From JAVBMP01 sp031552195 (GTDB taxonomy: Bacteria; Desulfobacterota; Desulfovibrionia; Desulfovibrionales; Desulfovibrionaceae): a stretch of DNA of 64,000 nucleotides. The stretch spans positions 62,001-126,000 of the forward strand of contig JAVBMT010000017.1 in assembly GCA_031552195.1 (NCBI GenBank), written 5' to 3'. The number at the start of each line of letters is the position of its first letter. Position 1 is the first letter of the stretch. Positions 16,277 through 24,743 of this stretch are shown one piece after another. The notes below the pieces were generated by a model. It had not been told where the DNA came from. It did not search any database and worked only from the letters and a program-made list of their open reading frames with translations. Position numbers and translations under genes: made by a program.

Positions 16277-18487
16277 ATGGCAGACAGATCAGGGCCAAGA
16301 CGCAAAAGCATAGCGGATATAAGCACGGCCCGTCCGCTGGCGTTGAATATTGATTACAGCAAGGAACCCCTGGCCGATATTTTCGGTTCTCTGGTGTTCG
16401 GAGAGTCTGAAATGCGCGCCAGGCTGGCGCCGGATGTTTTTACCCGCCTTCAGGGTACGATACGCGAGGGTAACCCGCTTGACCCAGATTTGGCGGGGGC
16501 GGTTGCCGTGGCCATGCGTGAATGGGCGGAAGAGCGCGGCGCGACCCATTACACCCACTGGTTCCAGCCCATGACCGGGTATACGGCGGAAAAGCACGAT
16601 GCTTTCCTGTCTTTAGGCAACGATGGCAAGGTGCTTTCGCAATTTTCCGGCAAAATGCTGGTCAAGGGCGAGTCTGACGCCTCTTCCTTTCCTTCCGGCG
16701 GCATCCGCTCCACTTTTGAAGCCAGGGGCTACACCGCATGGGATCCCCGCTCGCCGGTTTTCCTGAAAGACAGCGCGAACGGCAAAACTTTGTGCATCCC
16801 CACGGCCTTCTGTTCCTACACGGGGGAATGCCTGGACCGCAAAACCCCGCTTTTGCGCTCTGGCGAAGCGCTTTCGCGCCATGCCCTGCGCATTTTGCGC
16901 CTTTTCGGAAATGATAAATCGACGCATGTGAAAGCCACTTTAGGCGCGGAACAGGAATATTTTCTCGTTGACCGCAGCCTGTTCCTGCAACGGCAGGACC
17001 TTGTGAACAGCGGGCGCACGCTTTACGGGGCGCGGCCGCCCAAGGGGCAGGAGCAGGAAGACCATTACTACGGCGCGGTGCGCGGGCGCGTTCTGGCCTT
17101 TATGATGGACCTTGAGCACCGCCTGTACAAACTTGGAATTCCCGTCAAAACCCGTCATAACGAGGCGGCCCCGGCCCAGTTCGAGCTTGCCCCGCTGTTT
17201 GAGGAAAACAACATAGCCACCGACCACAACATGCTGGTTATGGAGATGTTGCGCGTAACGGCGCAGGAACACGGCTTCATGTGCCTGCTGCACGAGAAGC
17301 CCTTCAAAGGCGTAAACGGCAGCGGAAAACATTGCAACTGGGCCCTGGCGGATTCCGAAGGCAACAACCTGTTCGAGCCGGGCGACACCCCGCAGGAAAA
17401 CGCCCAGTTCCTGGTTTTTCTGTGCGCGGCCTTGCGCGCCGTCAACCGTTATTCAACCTTGCTGCGGCTTGGCACGGTAAGCGCCGGAAACGACCAGCGC
17501 CTTGGCGGTTTTGAAGCCCCCCCCGCGATTTTCTCGGTTTTCCTGGGAACCCAGCTCGCGGAAGTGGTGGAAAACATTATGGAAGGGGTGAGCGGCAAAA
17601 GCCGCAACGCCGAAGTGATGCGCATAGGCGTCAGCGCTCTGCCGCCTTTGCCGCGCGACGCGACCGACCGCAACCGCACTTCGCCGGTGGCTTTTACCGG
17701 CAACAAATTTGAATTCCGCATGGTCGGCTCGGCCCAGTCCACCTCGCCCATGTGTTTTATGATCAACACCGCCGTTACGGAGGCGCTTGACCACTTCGCC
17801 AGCGAGCTTGAAGTCGCGGTGGCTTCCGGCACGCCCCTGAACGAAGCCGTTCAGCAGCTTCTGCGCAAGGAATTCAAAAAACACAAGAACATTATTTTTA
17901 ACGGAGACAACTATAACAGCGCCTGGCCGAAAGAGGCCCAGAAACGCGGTTTGCCGAATTTGCCGGATACCGTCTCCGCCTTGGAACGCTTCACGGACGA
18001 CGCCAATATCTCGCTTTTGGCCCGCTACGGGGTGCTTTCATCCCGCGAGGTCGAATCGCGCCGCGATATCCTGCTTGAAAGCTATATCACGACTATCGCC
18101 ATAGAAGCCCAGGTAACCCTGGAAATGGGGCGCACCAGCATTTTGCCCGCCGCTTTGGCCACCCAGCGCAAGGTGGCGGAAACGGTCAAGCTGATGCGTG
18201 AAATCTCGGAAAAGGCCGACCTTGAGGGGCATGGCGCTTTGCTGAAACGCATCAGCCGCCATGTGCGCGATTTTATGATCGCCCTGGACAGGCTTGAGGA
18301 AGAACTGGAGAAAAAGCACAGCTTCAAGCGCGCCAAGCATCCGCTTATTCAGGAAGCGCGCTTTTACCGCGACACGGTGCTGCCTATTATGAACGCCTGC
18401 CGGGCGGAGGGCGACGCCCTGGAAAACCTGGTTGACGACAGCTACTGGCCGCTGCCGAAATACCGCGAACTACTCTGGATTTATTAG
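16277..18487 (+). CDS. glnN: type III glutamine synthetase
   Basis: 736 residues, the length typical of GSIII rather than the ~470 of GSI. Signatures include THYTHWFQPMTG (about 93-104), GAEQEYFLVD (the metal-binding Glu strand), KTRHNEAAPAQFELAP (about 291-306), GSGKHCNWAL and NRTSPVAFTGNKFEFRMVGS. It makes glutamine from glutamate, ammonia and ATP. AGGAAAG precedes the ATG. No adenylylation site motif of GSI applies. A hairpin follows the stop codon. Confidence 0.95.
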   Translation: MADRSGPRRKSIADISTARPLALNIDYSKEPLADIFGSLVFGESEMRARLAPDVFTRLQGTIREGNPLDPDLAGAVAVAMREWAEERGATHYTHWFQPMTGYTAEKHDAFLSLGNDGKVLSQFSGKMLVKGESDASSFPSGGIRSTFEARGYTAWDPRSPVFLKDSANGKTLCIPTAFCSYTGECLDRKTPLLRSGEALSRHALRILRLFGNDKSTHVKATLGAEQEYFLVDRSLFLQRQDLVNSGRTLYGARPPKGQEQEDHYYGAVRGRVLAFMMDLEHRLYKLGIPVKTRHNEAAPAQFELAPLFEENNIATDHNMLVMEMLRVTAQEHGFMCLLHEKPFKGVNGSGKHCNWALADSEGNNLFEPGDTPQENAQFLVFLCAALRAVNRYSTLLRLGTVSAGNDQRLGGFEAPPAIFSVFLGTQLAEVVENIMEGVSGKSRNAEVMRIGVSALPPLPRDATDRNRTSPVAFTGNKFEFRMVGSAQSTSPMCFMINTAVTEALDHFASELEVAVASGTPLNEAVQQLLRKEFKKHKNIIFNGDNYNSAWPKEAQKRGLPNLPDTVSALERFTDDANISLLARYGVLSSREVESRRDILLESYITTIAIEAQVTLEMGRTSILPAALATQRKVAETVKLMREISEKADLEGHGALLKRISRHVRDFMIALDRLEEELEKKHSFKRAKHPLIQEARFYRDTVLPIMNACRAEGDALENLVDDSYWPLPKYRELLWIY

Positions 18488-18512
18488 GGCATTTTCACCT
18501 TGAAAATGCCCT
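18486..18512 (+). terminator. hairpin after glnN
   Basis: AGGGCATTTTC and GAAAATGCCCT make an 11-bp stem with a 5-nt loop starting on the last bases of glnN. No T-run follows directly (a T stretch begins about 20 nt later), so it is a probable but not canonical terminator. Confidence 0.5.
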
Positions 18513-18547
18513 GGCGGAGCGAGGCGCGTTTTTAATTCAAGGCCTTT

Positions 18548-18593
18548 CTGCAAGTCCTGCGCTCAATTGCGCAATTGAGCGCAGGACTTGCAG
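18548..18593. repeat. 46-nt perfect palindrome
   Basis: A 22-nt arm (18548-18569, starting CTGCAAGTCC and ending CTCAATTG) is followed by CG and its exact complement (18572-18593). With the self-complementary centre the whole 46 nt is palindromic. It carries TGAGCGCAGGACT at 18576-18588, shared with the hairpin at 13018-13051. It lies between glnN and a MITE. It may be a repeat unit, a transcription barrier or a recombination scar. Confidence 0.8.
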
Positions 18594-18611
18594 GAATCAG
18601 TTGCAGGCTAG

Positions 18612-18755
18612 GAGCTGTCTCTAAATAAATCTTTTGTCCCAATACTGCGTCAATCGTCCTTTTTTTCTCCGGTCGAGTACCGTAAGAGTACACTTTCTTC
18701 GCAAAAAAGGCCGTTTTCCTTGTCTTTGGACAAAAGATTTATTTAGAGACAGCCC
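18612..18755. mobile_element. 144-bp MITE with 28-bp terminal inverted repeats
   Basis: The left end begins GAGCTGTCTCTAAATAAATC and the right end is its reverse complement over 28 bp with one mismatch (18612-18639 against 18728-18755). Both ends are flanked by CTAG (18608-18611 and 18756-18759), which fits a 4-bp target duplication of the IS5 type. The 88-bp interior has no coding capacity. The near-perfect ends suggest a fairly recent insertion moved in trans by an IS transposase. Confidence 0.8.
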
Positions 18756-18783
18756 CTAGGTATTGCCAAAAAACAAGCCCGGT

Positions 18784-20223
18784 TTACTTCACTTTCTCTA
18801 AATCGTTCAACGTCCAGGGAGATGTCCTGTTCAAGACCTCTTTGGTGGCGCCGTAGTTGCGGAACAGCAGGAAGAAATCTTGCCCGGCAGCGGTGGACAC
18901 CCAATTGTTTTCATAGCCTGTGGGCGGATCGGGTGAAAAATAAACGTCTATCGAACCGTCGGTGTTTTTCTTCAGGTTCTGGAACGAATTTACGCCTACG
19001 CTTTTGGCTTTGCGGATAAATCCCGCGGTTTGAGTATCTTGTGCGATGACCGACCAGAACTGGGTGCTGGGAATGTTCGCCGGAACATTTAATTTATAGG
19101 TGTTCGAGCCGTTCAACTGCGCACCGTCCGCATCCGCAAAGGTTTTGATATACAAATTGGGATTTGCCGCCTTTACCGGGCCGAAAGCGCCGTAATAGAT
19201 AAATGAACGCTGATCTGCCAGGAACCTGCCATTATAGTCTCTTTTACCTTGCTTGACCAGTACTACCCACTCTTGGGGGGCGAGATACTGCCACCTTTTT
19301 CCTTCCCACCAGGTAATCCCCGAAGTTTTCAATCCATCGAGCATGAAGGCGTGCGCGTCGTTAACCGCTTTTTCGAGAACGGCCTTGGCCTTGGCGTCGG
19401 GATTGAAAGGGGTGTTTTTGCCGATGCCGATGGTGTTCAGGTGATCCATTGTAATCAAATCCATCGTCTCTACCGGTTCTTCCTGCACAATGTCGGCCAG
19501 AGATTCGTAATAATCGAGACCGTATCTGGAAATACCCTCGAACGGTTTGTCGTATATGTCGATATAGCGGATTTCCTGTGTGGGTTTGCCGAGCGGATAG
19601 ATTTTCAGCTTACGCAAATAGGCGATGGCGTTTTCCAGGTCCTTGGGCTGGTCGCTTTTCGGGATAATCCGCAGCAGGCTGTATACATTGAAGGTATTGG
19701 ACGGAACGCTGGTGTACCCCGCCGGGACATTGCCCTTGTAATCGGGCGGCAGCAGCAGATACTTGCCGCCTTTGCCGCCGTCGTGCCCGGTGTTGCCCAC
19801 ATCGATAAGCGGTACTGTGCGCGAGGTAATGAGTGAACCGAAAAGCGCGGCATCCTCGGCCGCGGGCACATCAACCACCACGGGGCCGTCTTTCAGGTTC
19901 GTGAAAAACATCGCATAGTTGGTGGAATTGTTCGGCGTGGTGGTCTGGAACTTCCAGTTGGCAAACTGCGAGAAGTAAATTACGTCGTTGAATTTAGCCC
20001 CTGCATCGCGGAAATAGGCATGGCGCATCGCCTCGAAATTTACCATCGGCATTCCCCAAATAACTGCTTCCACGGCACGGGAATAAAACATCTTGTCTTT
20101 AATTTCGGTAAGATTTTCCGTAAACCTGGTTTGTGCCAAGGCGCTGGAAACCGATAGGACACTGATGATTGCCATGCACCATACGGCAACTATTGTCCTG
20201 ATATTCATTTTTTTCGTTTTCAT
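18784..20223 (-). CDS. exported DUF1254/DUF1214 protein
   Basis: 479 residues with a signal peptide (about 1-31, cleavage after SALAQ). The N-terminal half is DUF1254 (AVEAVIWGMPMVNFEAMR, then NSTNYAMFFTNLKDGPVVVD and YLLLPPDYKGNVP). The C-terminal third is DUF1214 (FIRKAKSVGVNSF, SPDPP, then FFLLFRNYGA). Both domains usually occur together in exported proteins of unknown function. The gene lies between a MITE and decayed IS elements, and a broken copy of its 3' end follows upstream, so horizontal arrival or duplication is likely. The ribosome site is weak; an in-frame ATG 15 nt downstream is an alternative start. Confidence 0.85.
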   Translation of the reverse strand: MKTKKMNIRTIVAVWCMAIISVLSVSSALAQTRFTENLTEIKDKMFYSRAVEAVIWGMPMVNFEAMRHAYFRDAGAKFNDVIYFSQFANWKFQTTTPNNSTNYAMFFTNLKDGPVVVDVPAAEDAALFGSLITSRTVPLIDVGNTGHDGGKGGKYLLLPPDYKGNVPAGYTSVPSNTFNVYSLLRIIPKSDQPKDLENAIAYLRKLKIYPLGKPTQEIRYIDIYDKPFEGISRYGLDYYESLADIVQEEPVETMDLITMDHLNTIGIGKNTPFNPDAKAKAVLEKAVNDAHAFMLDGLKTSGITWWEGKRWQYLAPQEWVVLVKQGKRDYNGRFLADQRSFIYYGAFGPVKAANPNLYIKTFADADGAQLNGSNTYKLNVPANIPSTQFWSVIAQDTQTAGFIRKAKSVGVNSFQNLKKNTDGSIDVYFSPDPPTGYENNWVSTAAGQDFFLLFRNYGATKEVLNRTSPWTLNDLEKVK

Positions 20224-20310
20224 TTTTTTTGCCTTTTAGCTTACTGATTTATTTTGTTTTTTCCAAATTATTCGCAGTACATGGCAATCTCCTGTCCAAT
20301 ATTTTCGGGG

Positions 20311-20370
20311 TGGTGCCAATTAATTGCGGAACAATAGGAAGAATTCGTACGGCAACGGAGAGTGTCTGGT
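20311..20370 (-). pseudogene. fragment of a second DUF1254/DUF1214 gene
   Basis: Reading the minus strand gives YEFFLLFRN, then a 2-nt insertion and a stop. The intact gene next door has FFLLFRNYGA at the matching place, and the nucleotide sequences align over about 55 bases with scattered substitutions. It is a 3' fragment of a homologous gene, diverged enough to be an old duplication or a leftover of a tandem pair cut by the adjacent IS remnant. Confidence 0.7.
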
Positions 20371-20395
20371 GGTTCTCTCGAGCGTTAAGGGATTT

Positions 20396-20794
20396 TTAGA
20401 AAGAGAGGAACATGTTGACTGGATGATAGCCGCTGTTTTCAGGTTTAATTGTTTTTAAGATTTTAGTCCTTCCCGTTTCCAATGGAATGTTGAGATGGCA
20501 TATTTCAGCGGACTTGCGAACACTGTGGCCGGCCATCTGCACTTCGCAAACGTTTTCCAAGTGTGGAAATTTTTCTTCATCCAACTCGGGAACGTATTGG
20601 TGAAGCTGGAAAATGCGTTACCGCAGGCTTTGCTGTGGGGGCACTTTACGCCATCGTTTTCCTTGGAAGAGACTGACTTGTTGAGGTTGAATCTATTGCG
20701 TCCTAACCGAATTCAGCACAAGGTCCGTGAAAGCCTTGTGCTCGTCCGGCGGCAGACCGGCAAACAGAGTTCGCATTTTTTCGTGGCCTGACAT
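20396..20794 (-). pseudogene. decayed IS1595-family transposase gene
   Basis: The start is intact: AAGGAGG lies before the ATG at 20794 and MSGHEKMRTLFAGLPPDEHK can be read. A TAG stop follows after 34 codons. Beyond it, in shifted frames, come pieces of a zinc-ribbon transposase N-terminus: VKCPHSKACGNAF (a condensed zinc ribbon), then NFHTWK, then GHSVRKSAEICHLN and the WR-KIL-like segment GRTKILKTI. This order matches IS1595 (ISXO2-like) transposases. The DDE catalytic part is absent. It is a truncated, frameshifted relic. No clear terminal inverted repeats were identified. Confidence 0.75.
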
Positions 20795-20949
20795 TTCACC
20801 CTCCTTGTGTTATATTGCATAAGGACTATTCACCTATAATTATATAATGCAGAGGGTTAATAAAAAGGTCAATCGTTTTTTATAAAACTGTTTTGTTTTA
20901 TATTTCACATGGGCGGACCATCAGTCACGCGATGGAACATGGGCGGCAT

Positions 20950-21160
20950 AGCGCGCGACAACCGGCGTTTTATATATGGGGTGTTTTGGGTTTGCGCACC
21001 GGCGCGGCATAGCGGGATATGCCGCCCGGCCTCGGCGGCTGGAGCAATACCATCGGCGTTTCATTAGATGGCGGGGCAGCGGTGTATTAGGGCGTGGTTG
21101 CTTGAAACCCTGATTGATGAGCCAGGTTTCGAGTGGATTATGTGTGTAGATCTTCTATAG
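20950..21160 (+). pseudogene. decayed IS5-family transposase fragment
   Basis: Three frames together give the conserved N-terminal part of an IS5-family DDE transposase: DNRRFIYGVFWV, then LRTGA followed by a stop and RDMPPGLGGWSNT, then WLLETLIDEPGFEWIM. Intact relatives read DNRRFIDAVLWILRTGAPWRDLPP and continue to an FEWLMID segment containing the first catalytic Asp. At least two frameshifts and several stops are present and the catalytic core is gone. The MITE nearby has IS5-like CTAG flanks, but I cannot show that this element mobilised it. Confidence 0.75.
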
Positions 21161-21293
21161 AATTGCTGAGGCAAGATCTAAATTATAAAAACTATGAATG
21201 GCAACTTGAAAAATTCATGGAAGAGAGTACCGATTTTGTTCACGCCTCGGCGTTCTCCGTTTGTAAATAACCTATCTGAACTCTCCGCTTTTT

Positions 21294-22814
21294 TCAGTTT
21301 CGCCCGTAAAGTCGGCATAAGCCGCGCAACTGGGCGAAGCTGTCCGTTCCGGCTTGATTTTCAGATAAGCGCCATGTCCAATTGCCCCGGCTGACGGAAG
21401 GCGTGTTCATGCGCCCTTCCGCCCCAAGCCCCAAAATATCCTGCATGGGAATTATAACCGTTTCGGCCGGGCTGGCCAGGGCCAGGCGGATCAGGGCGAG
21501 GTGGGCGTTGTCAGCCTGCACGTCGCAGCCAAGATAGCTGCGCAGGTTGTTTCTTTCCGCCTCCGTTGTCTCAATGAACCATTGGCGGGCGGTCTGATTG
21601 TCGTGGGTTCCGGTGTAGGCTACCTGATTCCTTTGATGATTAAAAGGGATGTGCGGGCTTTCCGACATGTTTTCGCCAAAGGCGAACTGCAAAACGCGCA
21701 TGGAGGGAAAGCCGAAATCCGCCATAAGTTCGCGCACGTCCGGCGTGATAACCCCGAGGTCTTCCGCAATAACCGGAAGGTTGCCCAGGCGGCGGCTGAT
21801 AGAGGCGAAGAGTTCCTGCCCCGGAGCGGTTCGCCAGCGGCCGTTCACGGCGGTTGGCTCTTCGGCCGAAATTTCCCAGTAACCGGCGAAACCACGGAAA
21901 TGATCCAGGCGCACCACATCGGTCATGCTCAAGTTATGTTCAATGCGGCGGTTCCACCATTTGAAGTTATCCTGCCGCATCACGTCCCAGCGGTAGACGG
22001 GGTTGCCCCAGCGCTGGCCGGTTTCGCTGAAATAGTCCGGAGGAACCCCGGCCACTTTGGAGGGGGTTCCGTTTTCGTCAAGTTCGAAAAGGTTTGGCGC
22101 GGCCCACACGTCCACGCTGTCGTCGGTTACATATATGGGCATGTCGCCCACAAGGCTCACGCCCATTTTACGGCAGGCCCTGCGCAGGCGTTCCCACTGG
22201 CTGAAAAAGAGAAACTGGGTGAATTTGTGGAAGCCTATTTCATAACCGTGTTTTTCCCGCCATTCCGCCAACGCGTCCGGGCGGCGCTGCTTCAGCCCCT
22301 CCGGCCAGCTTGTCCATATTGCTCCGTTACAGGCTTCTTTGATGCTCATGAAGGCGGCGTAGTCGTCCAGCCAATCCGCATGTTTGGCGGCGAAGAAATT
22401 GAAGTTGGCGTTTGCGCGCAGCAACGGCTGATTTTTAGCGAAAGCCGCCCGCAGCAGAGCGTTACGGTGCGCCGTAACCGAGGCGTAATCCACAGCGCGC
22501 CCGTCGCGGCCCAAGGCTTGCTCCGGCGTGCCGCCGAGGGCGCTGTCCAGGTCGGCGTAGCTGATAAAACCGTCTTCAAGCAGCAGCTCCGGGCTGATGA
22601 AGAGCGGGTTGCCGGCAAAGGCCGAGGGGCTGGAATAGGGCGAGTTGCCTATGAACGGCGAGGTTGGAGTAAGCGGCAGGAACTGCCAGTGCGTAAGGCC
22701 GTTTTCCGCCAGGGCGCGGGCGAAGGCGTGGGCCGCCGGGCCAAGGTCGCCTATTCCATAGGCCGAAGGCAGGGAAGAGATGTGTAAAAGCACGCCGCAA
22801 ACGCGAGGACGCAT
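21294..22814 (-). CDS. malQ: 4-alpha-glucanotransferase (amylomaltase)
   Basis: 506 residues, GH77 family, full length. RVCGVLLHISSLPSAYGIGDLG opens the domain (split across residues 3-24), GDMPIYVTDDSVDVW and VRLDHFRGFAGYW hold the nucleophile Asp region, and PVIAEDLGVITPDV has the general acid Glu. YTGTHDNQTARQWF carries the stabilising Asp. It transfers maltosyl segments between alpha-1,4-glucans, pointing to glycogen or maltodextrin turnover. GGAG lies 7 nt before the ATG. No other glycogen gene is in the window. Confidence 0.95.
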   Translation of the reverse strand: MRPRVCGVLLHISSLPSAYGIGDLGPAAHAFARALAENGLTHWQFLPLTPTSPFIGNSPYSSPSAFAGNPLFISPELLLEDGFISYADLDSALGGTPEQALGRDGRAVDYASVTAHRNALLRAAFAKNQPLLRANANFNFFAAKHADWLDDYAAFMSIKEACNGAIWTSWPEGLKQRRPDALAEWREKHGYEIGFHKFTQFLFFSQWERLRRACRKMGVSLVGDMPIYVTDDSVDVWAAPNLFELDENGTPSKVAGVPPDYFSETGQRWGNPVYRWDVMRQDNFKWWNRRIEHNLSMTDVVRLDHFRGFAGYWEISAEEPTAVNGRWRTAPGQELFASISRRLGNLPVIAEDLGVITPDVRELMADFGFPSMRVLQFAFGENMSESPHIPFNHQRNQVAYTGTHDNQTARQWFIETTEAERNNLRSYLGCDVQADNAHLALIRLALASPAETVIIPMQDILGLGAEGRMNTPSVSRGNWTWRLSENQAGTDSFAQLRGLCRLYGRN

Positions 22815-22987
22815 AGTAAGCTCCGGAAAAAGCGTGAATAATAAATTACGCGCGGCATGGTCCGGTACGGCCCGGCCTGAAATGCCGCCGGGCTTGCAAA
22901 AGACTTTACCAGATTAATCCGCTGTGCCATAATTACCGCTGCCGGGAAAGCGGCGCGTTTCTTGAAACATAGCTTATATCCTCAAAT

Positions 22988-24235
22988 ATGAAAATATTTA
23001 ATTATACGGGAAAAACGGAATGCGGGCCAAAAGGCGGAAAGACGCCGGGCGGGCTGCTTTTAGTTTTTCTGGCCCTCGTCCTGCTTTCGCCCTTGCCTTC
23101 ATTCGCCGCTGAAGCGGACGAAGGGAACAAGCCTTCAGTAGTGCCTGGCCTTTCCATAAACGACCTTGGCGCGTTGTTCGAAAAGGTGCATAAAACCGGC
23201 GTGGCTCCGGGCAACATTCCGCCCGTCAACAGGCCGCTTTTCCTGACCGTGTCCGATGCCAGCCTTTCCATGGACGACCGCGAGCAGGTGTTCATTCTGC
23301 AATACCCTGACGGGAAAGTGCGTATTTATCCACAGCGGATTATGGTCTGGCACGAGGTCGTCAACGACGTGTTGCCGGACACATACACCAGGGCGCGGCA
23401 GGGCGGCGGTTCCGGAGACGCCTACACCTTGACTTACAGCCCGCTCACCGGCGCGGTGGTGGCCTTTAAAAGCATGGCCGGGCGCTACCCCAGCACTTTT
23501 GCGGCGCTTGGTTCAATTCTCAACGCCAACAGCATGCTTTATGACAGGGTCAGCGGCAGCTCATGGTCGCAACTTTTGGCCGTTTGCCTGGACGGCCCGA
23601 TGAAAAACAAGCGCCTGGAGCGCGTTCCGGTGCTCTGGGCCACCTGGGGCGGGGCCAGGAAGGTCTTTCCGAACGCGGAAGTTCTTTCCCGCGCAACCGG
23701 AACCAAGCGCCGCTACGGTGAAGACCCATACGGTTCGTATATAAATACGGGCAATTATTATGACAACCTGAGCATCCTTTTTCCGGTTTTGCGGCGCGAC
23801 AACCGCCTGCCGCCCAAACGCCGCATTCTGGGGCTTGAAATCGGCGAGCTTTACGTCGCGGTTGACAAACCCTATGTGCAGTCGGTGCTGCTGCTGAACT
23901 TTAACGCCGGCCTCACGCCCTTGCTGGCGGTGTACGACCCGGCGCTGGACGCCGTGCGCGTTTTCGAGCGCAAGGTTCCGCCTATGGCGCGGCGTGGGGA
24001 AACCGTTCCGGTGGAACTCAGCTTCAAATTTTTTGAAGGAAAATATATTGATGAGCAAAGCCGCAGCGAGTGGCTGCCGGACGGAAGCTGCGCATACGGG
24101 CGCTACGCCGGGCAAAGCCTTAAGCCGGTGCTTGCCGTGGATTCCATGTGGTTCGCGTGGTCGGCGTTTCATCCTCTGACGGAAATAGTCGGCAACAAGG
24201 ATGAAATTGACCAGAACATTAAACCGTTGCCGTGA
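22988..24235 (+). CDS. exported DUF3179 protein
   Basis: 415 residues with an N-terminal signal or anchor helix (about 20-42, ending SFAAEA). The DUF3179 core has YPQRIMVWHEVVND (about 112-125), LTYSPLTGAVVAF (about 148-160), NANSMLYDRVSGSSWSQ (about 179-195) and FPNAEVLS. The family's biochemical role is unknown. It begins a run with rpiB (11 nt) and cysS (38 nt), but the product is exported while theirs are cytosolic, so the link may be only transcriptional. Confidence 0.85.
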   Translation: MKIFNYTGKTECGPKGGKTPGGLLLVFLALVLLSPLPSFAAEADEGNKPSVVPGLSINDLGALFEKVHKTGVAPGNIPPVNRPLFLTVSDASLSMDDREQVFILQYPDGKVRIYPQRIMVWHEVVNDVLPDTYTRARQGGGSGDAYTLTYSPLTGAVVAFKSMAGRYPSTFAALGSILNANSMLYDRVSGSSWSQLLAVCLDGPMKNKRLERVPVLWATWGGARKVFPNAEVLSRATGTKRRYGEDPYGSYINTGNYYDNLSILFPVLRRDNRLPPKRRILGLEIGELYVAVDKPYVQSVLLLNFNAGLTPLLAVYDPALDAVRVFERKVPPMARRGETVPVELSFKFFEGKYIDEQSRSEWLPDGSCAYGRYAGQSLKPVLAVDSMWFAWSAFHPLTEIVGNKDEIDQNIKPLP

Positions 24236-24246
24236 GCGGAGGCAAT

Positions 24247-24705
24247 ATGAGCGCAAACGACCTGCCTGTAATTTACATCGCTTCCGATCATGCCGGGTTG
24301 AGCCTTAAAAACAGCCTGGCCATCCGCCTGAAGGCCATGGGCAGGCAATTTGAAGACTTCGGCACGCACAATGAAGCCAGCTGCGATTATCCGGATTTCG
24401 CCGTCAAGGTTTGCCGCGCCGTGCTTGAAAACCCGGGCAGTTTCGGTATTCTCGTTTGCGGAACCGGCATCGGCATGTCAATGACCGCCAACCGCATTCC
24501 CGGCATACGCGCCGCCCTGTGCACGCATGAATTCCACGCCCGGGCGACGCGCGCGCATAATAACGCGAACGTGCTCTGCCTGGGCGAACGGGTGACGGCT
24601 CCGGGCCTGGCCTGCGAACTGGCGGAAATTTTTCTTTCAACGCCTTTTGAAGGCGGCCGCCACGAGCGCCGGGTGGAGAAAATAGACGCTTCCACCTCCA
24701 TTTGA
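24247..24705 (+). CDS. rpiB: ribose-5-phosphate isomerase B
   Basis: 152 residues from the ATG at 24247, with GGAGG 5 nt before it; an earlier in-frame ATG lacks this. ASDHAGLSLKN (about 11-21), DYPDFA, and CGTGIGMSMTANR (about 76-88) are RpiB motifs; here the Cys of CGTGIG is the usual catalytic residue, and the closing HxxR segment reads HERRV. It interconverts ribose-5- and ribulose-5-phosphate in the pentose phosphate pathway. Confidence 0.95.
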   Translation: MSANDLPVIYIASDHAGLSLKNSLAIRLKAMGRQFEDFGTHNEASCDYPDFAVKVCRAVLENPGSFGILVCGTGIGMSMTANRIPGIRAALCTHEFHARATRAHNNANVLCLGERVTAPGLACELAEIFLSTPFEGGRHERRVEKIDASTSI

Positions 24706-24743
24706 GGCCTATTATAGTAATTATATAAATAATCGGAGATGTC

